Below, piece after piece: positions 44,018 to 52,711 of a stretch of DNA of 64,000 nucleotides. Origin of the DNA: Pararhizobium sp. GTDB taxonomy: Bacteria; Pseudomonadota; Alphaproteobacteria; Rhizobiales; Rhizobiaceae. A program made the position numbers and the translations under genes. Every line of letters starts with the position of its first letter. The first letter of the stretch is position 1. The notes below the pieces were generated by a model. That model ran no database searches. It had not been told where the DNA came from and was given only the letters and a program-made list of their open reading frames with translations. The stretch lies in contig CP051237.1 in assembly GCA_017794825.1 (NCBI GenBank), forward strand, positions 4,668,501 to 4,732,500, written 5' to 3'.

Positions 44018-45151
44018 ATGATCCCGCGCACGCTCTTTTCCGAGGAACACGAAATCTTCAGGACATCTGTTCGGCGGTTCATGGAAGAACTGGCGCCGCA
44101 TCACGAGGAATGGGAGGATAAGGGAGAGGTCCCGCGCTGGGCATGGAAAAAGGCCGGCGAACTTGGCTTCCTCTGTGTCGCGATACCGGAAGAATCCGGC
44201 GGCGTGGGCGCGGACCGTCGCTATTCCATCATCCTGATGGAAGAACAGTCGCGTTTGAACCTGACCGGGTTGGGCTTCGCTCTGCATTCCGACATCGTCG
44301 CCCCCTATATCGACCATTACGGCACGTCCGAGCAGAAGCAGCGCTGGCTGCCGAAAATGTCGTCCGGCGATTACATTGCGGCCATCGCCATGACGGAGCC
44401 CGGCGGCGGCTCTGACCTGCAAGCGGTGCGCACCACGGCGACGCGCGACGGCGATGAATATGTCATTTCCGGCCAGAAGACCTTCATCACCAACGGCCAG
44501 ACCGCAGACCTTATCCTCGTCGCCTGCAAGACCGATCGCAGTCAGGGCGCAAAGGGCATCAGCCTGATCATGGTCGAGGCCGACAGACCGGGGTTCGAAC
44601 GGGGCCGACGCCTGAAGAAGCTCGGAACGAAAGCGCAGGATACGTCGGAACTGTTTTTCAACGAGGTCCGGGTGCCCGTCTCCAACCTGATAGGCGAGGA
44701 GGGCAAGGGCTTCACCTACATGATGCAGGAACTTGCCTGGGAGCGCATGCATGTCGGCATCCAGGCCGTGTCCTGCTGCGAAGCCGCGCTGGACTGGACC
44801 ATAGAATATACGCGCAACCGGAAGGCGTTCGGGAAGTCGGTCATCGAATTCCAGAACTCGCGGTTTACCCTGGCCGAAATGAAGACGGAGGTGCAAGTCG
44901 GCCGCATCTTCCTCGATCGCTGCCTGGAACTCGTCCTGGAAGGCGAACTCGATACGACGACTGCCGCGATGGTCAAACTCTGGACGAGCGAAATGCAGGG
45001 CAAGGTGCTCGATGCGCTGCTGCAACTGCACGGCGGCTACGGCTTCATGTGGGAATATCCGATCACCCGCGCCTACGCCGACGCCCGTGTTCAGCGGATC
45101 TACGCCGGCACGAACGAAATCATGAAGGAACTGATTGGCCGCACGCTTTGA
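44018..45151 (+). CDS. Acyl-CoA dehydrogenase
   Basis: A 377-aa FAD enzyme introducing an alpha,beta double bond into an acyl-CoA and passing electrons to ETF. AMTEPGGGSDLQAVRT (FAD and substrate loop), QKTFITNGQTAD, the RNRKAFGKSVIEFQ helix and the C-terminal YAGTNEIMKELI with the catalytic Glu are all present. CTGGAGGA lies upstream of the ATG. Its acyl specificity is unknown. Confidence 0.94.
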   Translation: MIPRTLFSEEHEIFRTSVRRFMEELAPHHEEWEDKGEVPRWAWKKAGELGFLCVAIPEESGGVGADRRYSIILMEEQSRLNLTGLGFALHSDIVAPYIDHYGTSEQKQRWLPKMSSGDYIAAIAMTEPGGGSDLQAVRTTATRDGDEYVISGQKTFITNGQTADLILVACKTDRSQGAKGISLIMVEADRPGFERGRRLKKLGTKAQDTSELFFNEVRVPVSNLIGEEGKGFTYMMQELAWERMHVGIQAVSCCEAALDWTIEYTRNRKAFGKSVIEFQNSRFTLAEMKTEVQVGRIFLDRCLELVLEGELDTTTAAMVKLWTSEMQGKVLDALLQLHGGYGFMWEYPITRAYADARVQRIYAGTNEIMKELIGRTL

Positions 45152-45195
45152 ACCGGACCTGGTTCAAAGCATGACGCGGCGCCCTGCGTCCGCCG

Positions 45196-46083
45196 TTAAT
45201 CGGTCGAAGCAGGCAACTCGTGGAGGCGTTCGGTCGCGTATTGCCGCCAGCCAACGCCTTTGCGGCCGGTAACGGTTTCGACCGTGTCGAAGACGGCGTC
45301 GGCGAGCGGGAGGGTTCCTTGCTCTATGTCCGCGATCCCTTCCGCCAGGCTCTTCGCGTAAACCGGTTCGGCGCCTTGCCGCGTCATGATTTCGAAGAGG
45401 CCCGAGGCAGGGCGGGGGCGGTATTCGACGGCGCGCCCGGTGACTTCCGAGAGGATGCCGGCCACTTCCGAGAACGGCATGGCTTCGACCGCCAGCGGAT
45501 AGGTTTTGCCGATATGGCTTAAAGGATCGCACATCGCCGCGGCGGCGACAGCGCCCATGTCCTGCGCGCAGATGAAGGAGACGGTGCGGTCTCCCACGAA
45601 GTGCACAAGCCGGTCCGGGCGATGTCGAAATCCGGCCCACACAGTGTCGATAAAGAAATTCGGATGCAGATGCGTCCACTCGAAACCCATTGCCTCGATG
45701 ACGCGTTCGATCATCTGATGCCATGCGAAATGCGCATGCGGAGTGTCCGGCGCTGCGAGCGCGCCGAGGTGGACGATATGCCTGACGCCCGCTGATTTGG
45801 CGGCGTCGAGAAGGCGTTTGGAATGCACCAGCATGTCAACAGAGTATCCGGTGACGAGGAAAACGGAATCAACGCCTTCAAGGGCAGGGCGCAGGGTTTC
45901 GGGTCGATCGAAATCCAAAAGAACCGGATTGACGCCCTTGTCCCGGAGCCTGTCGGCTCCCTTTTCGTTGCGCGCGGCGCCCAGGAGGGAAACCTTGCCG
46001 GCGTCCGAATAGGGCATGATCTGGCGCGCCGTTTCGCCTCCGACCGTTCCTGTTGCACCCGTAACAAGCACTCGCCGCGTCAT
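45196..46083 (-). CDS. NmrA-like NAD(P)-binding protein
   Basis: 295 aa. The Rossmann motif VTGATGTVGGETARQI, GVDSVFLVTGYSVDMLVHSKRLLDAAKSAGVRHIVHLGAL and HPNFFIDTVWAGFR match atypical extended SDRs of the NmrA/HSCARG group, which may be oxidoreductases or redox sensors. It is divergent from the DMT transporter, with TetR box 3 between them. Confidence 0.86.
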   Translation of the reverse strand: MTRRVLVTGATGTVGGETARQIMPYSDAGKVSLLGAARNEKGADRLRDKGVNPVLLDFDRPETLRPALEGVDSVFLVTGYSVDMLVHSKRLLDAAKSAGVRHIVHLGALAAPDTPHAHFAWHQMIERVIEAMGFEWTHLHPNFFIDTVWAGFRHRPDRLVHFVGDRTVSFICAQDMGAVAAAAMCDPLSHIGKTYPLAVEAMPFSEVAGILSEVTGRAVEYRPRPASGLFEIMTRQGAEPVYAKSLAEGIADIEQGTLPLADAVFDTVETVTGRKGVGWRQYATERLHELPASTD

Positions 46084-46127
46084 TTGCTCTCCTCCGATTC
46101 AGATATGGCCTTGACCATTGCAATTTT

Positions 46128-46141
46128 CTAACAGATGTTCG
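46128..46141. promoter_or_regulatory. Shared TetR-type box, copy 3
   Basis: CTAAC-AGAT-GTTCG between the divergent NmrA-like (44 bp) and DMT transporter (23 bp) genes. Confidence 0.68.
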
Positions 46142-46164
46142 TTTTTACAGGAGGATTTGCAGTC

Positions 46165-47103
46165 ATGTCCAGTACGGATGCCGTGGCGCGTGGGAAACTT
46201 GAAAGACCCGCGCCGGGACTGGTCGAAATTGCGTTGTTGGGCGGATTGAGCCTGGCTTGGGGCACTTCGTACATGTTCACAAAGATTGCGGTGCAGGCGG
46301 TGCCGCCGATCACCCTGATCGCCGTGCGCACGCTGATCGCCTCGGCGCTGATGCTGGTTTATCTGTCTGCAAAAGGCGCATTGCCGCGTCTCTCGAGGCG
46401 CGACATCGCCGCATTCCTGCTTGTTGGCCTTCTTTCCAATGCTGCGCCGCTCTGCCTCATCGCAATATCCGTGCAGCACATTGATTCGTCGGTTACGGCG
46501 ACGACGATGGCGCTGGTCCCGCTGCTGACAGTGTTCTACGGCATGATTGGAGGCGTCTATCCATCAGTTCGAAGCGTATTCGGAGTGTTCGTCGGTCTGA
46601 CGGGCATCGTCGTCCTTTTCGGACCCGAGGTATTCCTGACCTTCGGGGACAGCGCGCGCGGACTGGCGGCGGCCGCCGGAGCATCACTGATATTTTCCGC
46701 GTCGCTCTTCTCGGTCCGACTGGTGCGGCGTCATGATTCGGCGGCGATCACGACATTCTCGCTGATGGCGGCGGCGTTCTGGGCCGTGATTTTCGCTCTC
46801 TTGGTAGACGGTGTTCCTCACATGCTTCCCTCCGTGGGAATCACTGCGACCGTCCTGGTGCTTGCGGTCTGGAACACCGCCGCTGCCAGTTTTCTCATGT
46901 ACGCCACAGTCTCGCGCGCAGGGCCTGCGTTCACGTCCTACAACAATTATCTCGTTCCCGTCGTTGCAGTCGTTTGCGGCGCGCTGATCCTCGGCGAAGT
47001 GCTTACCAGTCAGAGCATTGTGGGCGTGATTCTGGTGCTTTCGGGCGTTGCGATCTCAACCGTGCGCAGACGGGTCAGGCCCGATGCAGCGCCCCCGGCG
47101 TGA
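46165..47103 (+). CDS. EamA-family (DMT) membrane transporter
   Basis: 312 aa with ten hydrophobic segments in two EamA repeats (LGGLSLAWGTSYMFTKIAVQAVPP in the first, YLVPVVAVVCGALILGEVL in the second). The ATG at 46165 follows AGGAGG; a longer frame from 46135 would begin inside the operator. Members move small metabolites, often outward. It may import the pathway substrate or export an intermediate. The direction cannot be told. Confidence 0.9.
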   Translation: MSSTDAVARGKLERPAPGLVEIALLGGLSLAWGTSYMFTKIAVQAVPPITLIAVRTLIASALMLVYLSAKGALPRLSRRDIAAFLLVGLLSNAAPLCLIAISVQHIDSSVTATTMALVPLLTVFYGMIGGVYPSVRSVFGVFVGLTGIVVLFGPEVFLTFGDSARGLAAAAGASLIFSASLFSVRLVRRHDSAAITTFSLMAAAFWAVIFALLVDGVPHMLPSVGITATVLVLAVWNTAAASFLMYATVSRAGPAFTSYNNYLVPVVAVVCGALILGEVLTSQSIVGVILVLSGVAISTVRRRVRPDAAPPA

Positions 47104-47163
47104 TTGAAAACCGACAAGTCGAAGATGATCCGGGAGAAGGAATTTTGGTACTTGCACAATTTT

Positions 47164-47177
47164 CGAACAACTGTTAG
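47164..47177. promoter_or_regulatory. Shared TetR-type box, copy 4
   Basis: CGAAC-AACT-GTTAG, 97 bp upstream of the SDR that heads the 47.3-54.8 kb operon. Confidence 0.7.
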
Positions 47178-47274
47178 TTTTTGGAGTTCGAGGAACGGGA
47201 TTGCCGTTTGCCGACTGTGCAAACGCCTGCGTCAGCCTGAAATGGCTGTTGGGAGTACGAGGAGGAGTAGCGTC

Positions 47275-48030
47275 ATGCGTCGTCTTGAAGGGAAGCTTGC
47301 GGTCGTCACCGGCGCAGCCAATGGAATCGGACGCGCGTCCGCCCTGCGGTTTGCGTCCGAAGGCGCCGATCTCGCCATTATGGATCTGGAGCAGGCTGGT
47401 CTTGAGGCTGTCGCCGAAGAGGCGCGCAAGGGCGGAGCCCGGGTCTTCACCAGGGCAGGCGATTGCACGCAGGAAGATTTCCTCGCCGACGCATTCAAGG
47501 CCATCTACGCGGAATTCGGTTTTGTCGACATTCTCATGAACAATGTCGGACAGAGCGCTCGCGAGCGCGCTTCGGAGTTCTATCAGTCGAGTTCCGACGT
47601 CTGGCGTTTCGTGATCGACGTTACCCTTTTTTCGACGCTCACGGCGTCACGCCAGGTCGTGCCTTCCATGCGGGAGGCCGGGCGAGGGAAAATCGTGAAC
47701 GTGGCCTCCAACGCCGGCATGGCGGGTGAGATCGGGATCAGCGAATACGCCGCCGCAAAAATGGGCGTGATCGGATTCACCCGGTCTCTGGCGCGCGAAC
47801 TTGCGCCCTTCAGAGTCAATGTGAACGCGCTCTGCCCGGGCGTCACCAAGACACGTGTGATCGACCGCATTTCCGAAGAGTTTCTCGAAAAGATTCGCGC
47901 CTCCATTCCGCTGGGATATTTCGCCGAACCGGAGGACATCGGCGCCGTTGCGGCGTTCCTGGCGAGCGATGACGCCCGCTACATGACCGGCCAGTCAGTT
48001 GTGGTCGATGGCGGTCGCTGGATGGTCTGA
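47275..48030 (+). CDS. Short-chain dehydrogenase/reductase
   Basis: 251 aa from the ATG at 47275 with GGAGGAG upstream; the longer frame from 47104 runs through the operator. TGAANGIG cofactor loop, NNVG, catalytic NVASN and Y-AAAK, and a C-terminal TGQSVVVDGG identify a classical SDR. It probably oxidises a hydroxyacyl-CoA or alcohol intermediate and leads the largest operon of the cluster. Confidence 0.9.
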   Translation: MRRLEGKLAVVTGAANGIGRASALRFASEGADLAIMDLEQAGLEAVAEEARKGGARVFTRAGDCTQEDFLADAFKAIYAEFGFVDILMNNVGQSARERASEFYQSSSDVWRFVIDVTLFSTLTASRQVVPSMREAGRGKIVNVASNAGMAGEIGISEYAAAKMGVIGFTRSLARELAPFRVNVNALCPGVTKTRVIDRISEEFLEKIRASIPLGYFAEPEDIGAVAAFLASDDARYMTGQSVVVDGGRWMV

Positions 48031-48091
48031 ACCCGTCGGGCGGAATTGTTCGCCCGCAGATGTAACTACAGATAAGATTTGAAAGGTTGAG

Positions 48092-49003
48092 ATGGCTTCG
48101 ATGCTTGAAAATAAGGTGGCGCTCGTCACCGGGGCGGGCCGTGGTATCGGTCGTGAAATTGCCTTGATGATGGCCGCGCACGGCGCGAAGGTCGTCGTCA
48201 ATGACCCCGGCATGTCGCTTGGCGGCGAGGACGAGGGCGAGAGCCCCGCCGGCGAAGTGGTCAGCGAAATCAAGGCTGCAGGCGGTGAAGCCGTCGCGGA
48301 TTTTGGCAGCGTGTCCGATCGCGAAGCCGCGCGCGACATGGTGAATCGCGCGGTCGAAACCTTCGGCAAGATAGACATCGTCGTCAACAACGCGGGAATC
48401 CTGCGCGACGTGATCTTCCACAAGATGACCGACGACGACTGGGATGCAGTCATCAAGGTTCATCTTTACGGATCCTACTATGTCAGCCGGTCCGCCGCCG
48501 AGCATTTCCGCAACCAGGAAAGCGGCGCTTTCGTCCACATGACGTCGACTTCAGGTCTCGTCGGAAATCCGGGTCAGTCCAACTATTCCGCAGCCAAAAT
48601 GGGCATCATAGGACTGTCGAAGTCGATTGCCCTGGACATGGCGCGTTTCAACGTGCGCTCCAATTGCATCTCGCCATTTGCATGGAGCCGCATGATTGGT
48701 TCGATCCCGAACACTCCGGATCAGGAAGAGAGGCTCAAGGGGCTGCGCATGCTGACGCCGGACAAGATCGCGCCTGTGGCCGTTTTCCTTGGAAGCGACG
48801 ACGCCAGCGACGTCAATGGGCAGATATTCGCGGTGCGCGGCAACGAGGTGTTCCTCATGAGCCAACCGCGTCCGTTGCGCTCGGTGCATCGTTCCGAAGG
48901 CTGGACGCCCGAGACCTTGCGCGATCATATGCTGCCGACACTGAAGACATCCTTCATTCCGCTGGAAATGTCGCGCGACGTGTTTTCCTGGAAACCGGTT
49001 TGA
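48092..49003 (+). CDS. SDR of the multifunctional-enzyme-2 / 17beta-HSD4 type (hydroxyacyl-CoA dehydrogenase-like)
   Basis: 303 aa. TGAGRGIGRE, the long insertion NDPGMSLGGEDEGESPAGEVV, NNAGILRD, HMTSTSG and Y-SAAK are characteristic of the SDR domain of peroxisomal multifunctional enzyme type 2 and its bacterial homologues, which oxidise (R)-3-hydroxyacyl-CoA. The two MaoC-type genes that follow supply the hydratase function fused in the eukaryotic protein. Confidence 0.88.
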   Translation: MASMLENKVALVTGAGRGIGREIALMMAAHGAKVVVNDPGMSLGGEDEGESPAGEVVSEIKAAGGEAVADFGSVSDREAARDMVNRAVETFGKIDIVVNNAGILRDVIFHKMTDDDWDAVIKVHLYGSYYVSRSAAEHFRNQESGAFVHMTSTSGLVGNPGQSNYSAAKMGIIGLSKSIALDMARFNVRSNCISPFAWSRMIGSIPNTPDQEERLKGLRMLTPDKIAPVAVFLGSDDASDVNGQIFAVRGNEVFLMSQPRPLRSVHRSEGWTPETLRDHMLPTLKTSFIPLEMSRDVFSWKPV

Positions 49004-49419
49004 TGAGCCGGTTTCGCCGTTATGAAGAGGTGTCCGTCGGTGATCTCATCCCCCCGGAGCCGCTGCGCTTCGAGATTGAATCCGAGGTTTGCAGCGCCTT
49101 TCTCGCTGCAACGGGAAACGACGCCCACCTTTACGGCGCCCGAGACGGCGACCGCGCGCCTTCCATGATAGCTTCCGTCTATCTGATCGACCTGTTGAAG
49201 GCGCGTTGCAGTCCGCCTGGCGGGATTCACGCGAAGCAGGCGATCCGTTTCCATCGCGCTGTCCGGACAGGCGAAAGTCTTTCGTTGCAGGGGCGCATCA
49301 CCGACAAATACGTCCGCAAGGAGCGGCCATACGTGGTGGCCGATTTCGAAGCCCGTTCCGCCGATGGCGAACTTGTATCCAGCGGCCGCATCACCTCCAT
49401 CTGGGGCAAGGACCAATGA
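49003..49419 (+). CDS. MaoC/FAS1-type dehydratase-like hotdog protein
   Basis: 138 aa from the ATG at 49003, overlapping the SDR stop as TGATG. RRYEEVSVGDLIPPEPLRFEI and ATGNDAHLYGARD resemble the N-terminal hotdog domain of MaoC-like hydratases. The usual D-x-N-P-x-H is replaced by GNDAHLYG, so this may be the non-catalytic half of a heterodimer with the next protein. Confidence 0.82.
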   Translation: MSRFRRYEEVSVGDLIPPEPLRFEIESEVCSAFLAATGNDAHLYGARDGDRAPSMIASVYLIDLLKARCSPPGGIHAKQAIRFHRAVRTGESLSLQGRITDKYVRKERPYVVADFEARSADGELVSSGRITSIWGKDQ

Positions 49420-49871
49420 CTGTCGCGACCGGGGCGGGCGCCAGAAGCAGCGATGCTGAAAATTTCGATCTCGCCGCGCCGCTGCCCGTCATATCGCGCC
49501 AGGTGACGCAATCGGTCATCGACGCCTATGCGGCGGCTTCCGGAGATCACAATCCTATTCATGTCGACCCGGAGTTCGCGGCCGCCGGACCGTTCGGCAG
49601 GACGATCGCGCACGGCCTGATGACCCTGGCTTACGTCTCGGAGATGCTCAACCAGTGGACCGGCGGCGCATTCGACGAGAATGGTGAAATCGAAATCGCC
49701 TTCGTCGCTCCGGTTTTCGCCGACGACCAGGTCGATGTGACCGGCGAGTTCGAGCAGATATGCGATCGCGAAGGGCGGCGGGTGGCGAGAATTCGCCTCG
49801 TTTGCAAGGCCGGCGACCGGCAGATCCTGGCCGGCCACGCCTACCAACCGACAAATGCGGAGAATGAATGA
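49416..49871 (+). CDS. MaoC-family enoyl-CoA hydratase
   Basis: 151 aa, starting in an ATGA overlap. The catalytic motif SGDHNPIHVD is intact and GRTIAHGLMTLAYVSEML follows, as in (R)-specific enoyl-CoA hydratases. With the preceding hotdog protein it probably forms a two-subunit hydratase that adds water to an enoyl-CoA made by one of the acyl-CoA dehydrogenases. Confidence 0.9.
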   Translation: MTVATGAGARSSDAENFDLAAPLPVISRQVTQSVIDAYAAASGDHNPIHVDPEFAAAGPFGRTIAHGLMTLAYVSEMLNQWTGGAFDENGEIEIAFVAPVFADDQVDVTGEFEQICDREGRRVARIRLVCKAGDRQILAGHAYQPTNAENE

Positions 49872-51040
49872 CGATGGCGCGCGAAGCTGTAATCGTTGGG
49901 GCCGGAGACGTCCCGCTCGAAGATGGTAAAGTCGTGGGAGGGGGATCCGTCCTGCAGGTGCAAGCGCGTGCGGCCAAGGCGGCGCTTGACGACGCGCGCC
50001 TTTCGATGGGCGACGTGGACGGACTTCTTGTCGCCGGTCTCTGGGGCGTTCCCGGGCCGGGCATACTGCCGTCCGTGACGCTTGGAGAATATCTCGGGAT
50101 CATTCCGCGTTTCGCCGACACCACCAACATCGGCGGTTCCGCGTTCGAGGCGCATGTCGCCCACGCCGCCATGGCGATCGAAAAGGGATATTGCGATGTT
50201 GCGCTGATCGTCTACGGATCGACCCAGCGCAGCGAGCGTAGCCGCACGCTTGGCGGTCGGCCATCCGTGCTGACCATGCAGTTCGAGAATGTCTGGGGCA
50301 TCCCGCAGCCGGTCGGCGGCTACGCGATGGCCGCGCGCCGGCATATGCACGAATTCGGGACAACGGAAGAGCAACTTGCCGAGATCGCGGTCGCGACGCG
50401 TGCATGGGCTTCCCTCAATCCGGCTGCGACAATGCGCGATCCGATAACAATCGACGACGTGATGACGTCCACGCCAATCGCGGATCCATTGAAGCGCCTC
50501 GATTGCTGTCTCGTGACGGACGGCGCCGGCGCCATCGTCATGACAACAGCAGAGAATGCCCGGGCGCACGGGGCCAAGGCTATCCATTTGCGCGGCTATG
50601 GCGAGGCGCATACGCATTGGTCGATTGGCGCAATGCCGGATCTGGCGCGTCTTACTGCTGCGGAGATCGCCTCACGCAACGCATTCGAAATGGCTGGAAT
50701 CAGCCATGACGCGGTGGATATCGTGGAATGCTACGATTCTTTCACGATCACGGTCTTGATGACGCTCGAGGCGCTGGGCTTCTGCAAGCCCGGCGAGGGC
50801 GGCGCATTCGTTTCCGGACAACGCACGGCGCCCGGCGGCGCATTCCCGCTGAACACGAATGGCGGCGGACTGTCATATTGCCATCCCGGGATGTACGGCA
50901 TGTTCCTGCTTGTCGAAGCGGTTCGTCAACTTCGCGGCGAGGCTGGCGACCGGCAGGTCAGCGGTGTCAATACGGCGCTTGTCCATGGCACCGGCGGCAC
51001 GCTGTCGTCCGGCGCGACCGTCATCCTGGCGAACAACTGA
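49868..51040 (+). CDS. Thiolase-like (SCP-x / lipid-transfer-type) protein lacking the nucleophilic Cys
   Basis: 390 aa with a thiolase fold: AVIVGAGDVP, NIGGSAFEAHVAHAAMAIEKG, VECYDSFTITVLMTLEALGFC, NTNGGGLSYCHPGMYG and HGTGGTLSSGATVIL. Where classical thiolases have the acyl-accepting Cys (xCGSG), this protein has GGSA. Such proteins, paired with a DUF35 partner as here, include the Ltp2-type aldolases of sterol side-chain breakdown, so a retro-aldol C-C cleavage is plausible. ATGA overlap with the hydratase. Confidence 0.88.
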   Translation: MTMAREAVIVGAGDVPLEDGKVVGGGSVLQVQARAAKAALDDARLSMGDVDGLLVAGLWGVPGPGILPSVTLGEYLGIIPRFADTTNIGGSAFEAHVAHAAMAIEKGYCDVALIVYGSTQRSERSRTLGGRPSVLTMQFENVWGIPQPVGGYAMAARRHMHEFGTTEEQLAEIAVATRAWASLNPAATMRDPITIDDVMTSTPIADPLKRLDCCLVTDGAGAIVMTTAENARAHGAKAIHLRGYGEAHTHWSIGAMPDLARLTAAEIASRNAFEMAGISHDAVDIVECYDSFTITVLMTLEALGFCKPGEGGAFVSGQRTAPGGAFPLNTNGGGLSYCHPGMYGMFLLVEAVRQLRGEAGDRQVSGVNTALVHGTGGTLSSGATVILANN

Positions 51041-51050
51041 GGAGAGGGCG

Positions 51051-51467
51051 ATGAGCGACACCTACGAGAAACCGCGGCCGGTCATCGATGACGGGACGAG
51101 ACCGTTCTGGGATGCGGCGCGTGAACACCGGCTGTCCATTCCGCACTGCAGATCCTGCGGACAGAGCCATTTCTACCCGCGCGAGCTGTGTCCGCACTGC
51201 CATTCGGATGACCTCGAATGGTCTGATGTCAGCGGCAAGGGCGAGATCTACAGTTTCACCGTCGCCAGGAAGCCGGCCGGTCCGGTCTTCGCAGACGACG
51301 TGCCCTATGTTATCGCCATGATCGCGCTGGACGAGGGGCCGCGAATGCTCACCAACATTGTCACTCCAGACGTGGAGCAGGTGGCGATCGGAGATCGGGT
51401 GACCGTCCGCTATGACGATGTGGCGCCTGATCTGACCTTGCCGAAATTCACGCTCGACAAGGATTGA
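51051..51467 (+). CDS. Zn-ribbon/OB-fold DUF35 partner protein
   Basis: 138 aa. The zinc ribbon C-RSC-G...LC-PHC (about residues 33-50) is followed by an OB fold (GEIYSFTVARKPAGPVF, PYVIAMIALDEGPRMLTNIV). DUF35 proteins bind thiolase-like or lipid-transfer proteins and form the CoA-binding half of the complex. GGAGAGGGCG precedes the ATG. It is the expected partner of the thiolase-like protein just upstream. Confidence 0.93.
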   Translation: MSDTYEKPRPVIDDGTRPFWDAAREHRLSIPHCRSCGQSHFYPRELCPHCHSDDLEWSDVSGKGEIYSFTVARKPAGPVFADDVPYVIAMIALDEGPRMLTNIVTPDVEQVAIGDRVTVRYDDVAPDLTLPKFTLDKD

Positions 51468-51468
51468 A

Positions 51469-52704
51469 ATGTACAGCGACAATTTTCCGGAAGAAATCGT
51501 CAGCATCGGCGAAAGCCTTCTCCGTTTCATAGAGCAGGAAGTCGCGCCGCTCGAAAAGGCCAACAGCGCGTTTCTGGGCTCGGAGCGCACCATTTTCGAC
51601 GAGAATGGCCGCTATACGCCGGAAGTCGAGGCGTTGAAGCGCCAGGTGCGCATGAAGTCCGCCGAGGCGGGCTTTTATACGATGTTTGGACCCGAGGAGA
51701 TCGGAGGCGGCGGTCTCGGGCCGCTCGCGGCCGTTTATCTCAACGCGGTATTGGCCGAAAACACCGGTCCCGACCGGCTCCTTGTCCATCCGGTCGTCAT
51801 ACCGTCGCCATTCACCAACGGCCTGTCGCCGGTCCTCACCAATCTGTCGCCCGAATTGCGCGAGATCTACCTTCCGCCACTGGCCAGCGGCGCCAAGACC
51901 CTGTGCTTCGGATTGTCCGAACCGGACGCGGGCTCGGATGTATTCGCCATGAAATCCCGCGCCGTGAAGGACGGTGACGACTGGATCATCACCGGTTCGA
52001 AGCAATGGATCACCAACGGGCCTTATGCGGACTACGCGATGATTTTCGCGGTCACGGATCCGGATCTGGCCGCGCAGCGCAAGGGCGGCATCACCGGCTT
52101 CTTCATCGAGACGGAATGGCCCGGCTTCGAGGCAGTGTCCACGATACCCGTCATGGGTCATCTCGGCGCCGAGATCGGCATTCTCTCATTCGACGGCTTG
52201 CGGGTTCCCGACAGTCACCGTCTCGGACCGGTGGACCAGGGCCTGAAGGTCGCGCTCAAGGGCATCAACAATGGCAGGCTCGGATTGTCTGCAACCTGTA
52301 TCGGCCTTGCGCGCTGGGCTCTCGTCCAGGCGGTGGAGTACGCCAAGGTGCGCAAGACATTCGGCGTTCCCATCGGCGACCACCAGGCCGTTCAGATGCT
52401 GCTGGCGGACAGCGCTGCGGATGTCTACAGCGCCGAAACCATGCTGATCGATTGCGCAACAAAGCTGGAGAGCGGAAAACGGGCGCTGAGCGAGACCTCC
52501 ATGGTCAAACTGCATTGCACGGAAGCGGCGAACCGTGTTTTCGACCGGTGCATTCAGGTCCACGGCGGCATGGGACTGACCAACGAATTGCGGCTTGAAG
52601 CCGGTTACCGTTTTACCCGGTCAATGCGCATTCCGGACGGAACCAGCGAGATACAGCGCCGCACGGTCGCGCGCGATATGCTGGCCAATGGCGTAAACTT
52701 CTGA
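51469..52704 (+). CDS. Acyl-CoA dehydrogenase
   Basis: 411 aa, beginning one base after the DUF35 stop. LSEPDAGSDVFAMKSRA, GSKQWITNGPYADY, VRKTFGVPIGDHQAVQMLLAD and DGTSEIQRRTVA with the catalytic Glu are present. An extended N-terminal helix region (GSERTIFDENGRYTPEVEALKRQ) is seen in dehydrogenases acting on branched or cyclic acyl-CoAs; that specificity is only suggested. Confidence 0.93.
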   Translation: MYSDNFPEEIVSIGESLLRFIEQEVAPLEKANSAFLGSERTIFDENGRYTPEVEALKRQVRMKSAEAGFYTMFGPEEIGGGGLGPLAAVYLNAVLAENTGPDRLLVHPVVIPSPFTNGLSPVLTNLSPELREIYLPPLASGAKTLCFGLSEPDAGSDVFAMKSRAVKDGDDWIITGSKQWITNGPYADYAMIFAVTDPDLAAQRKGGITGFFIETEWPGFEAVSTIPVMGHLGAEIGILSFDGLRVPDSHRLGPVDQGLKVALKGINNGRLGLSATCIGLARWALVQAVEYAKVRKTFGVPIGDHQAVQMLLADSAADVYSAETMLIDCATKLESGKRALSETSMVKLHCTEAANRVFDRCIQVHGGMGLTNELRLEAGYRFTRSMRIPDGTSEIQRRTVARDMLANGVNF

Positions 52705-52711
52705 GATCGAC

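Noticed and set aside
48037..48056. CGGGCG/CGCCCG hairpin between two SDR genes
   Set aside because: Only a 6-bp stem with an 8-nt loop and no U tract; the genes appear co-transcribed.
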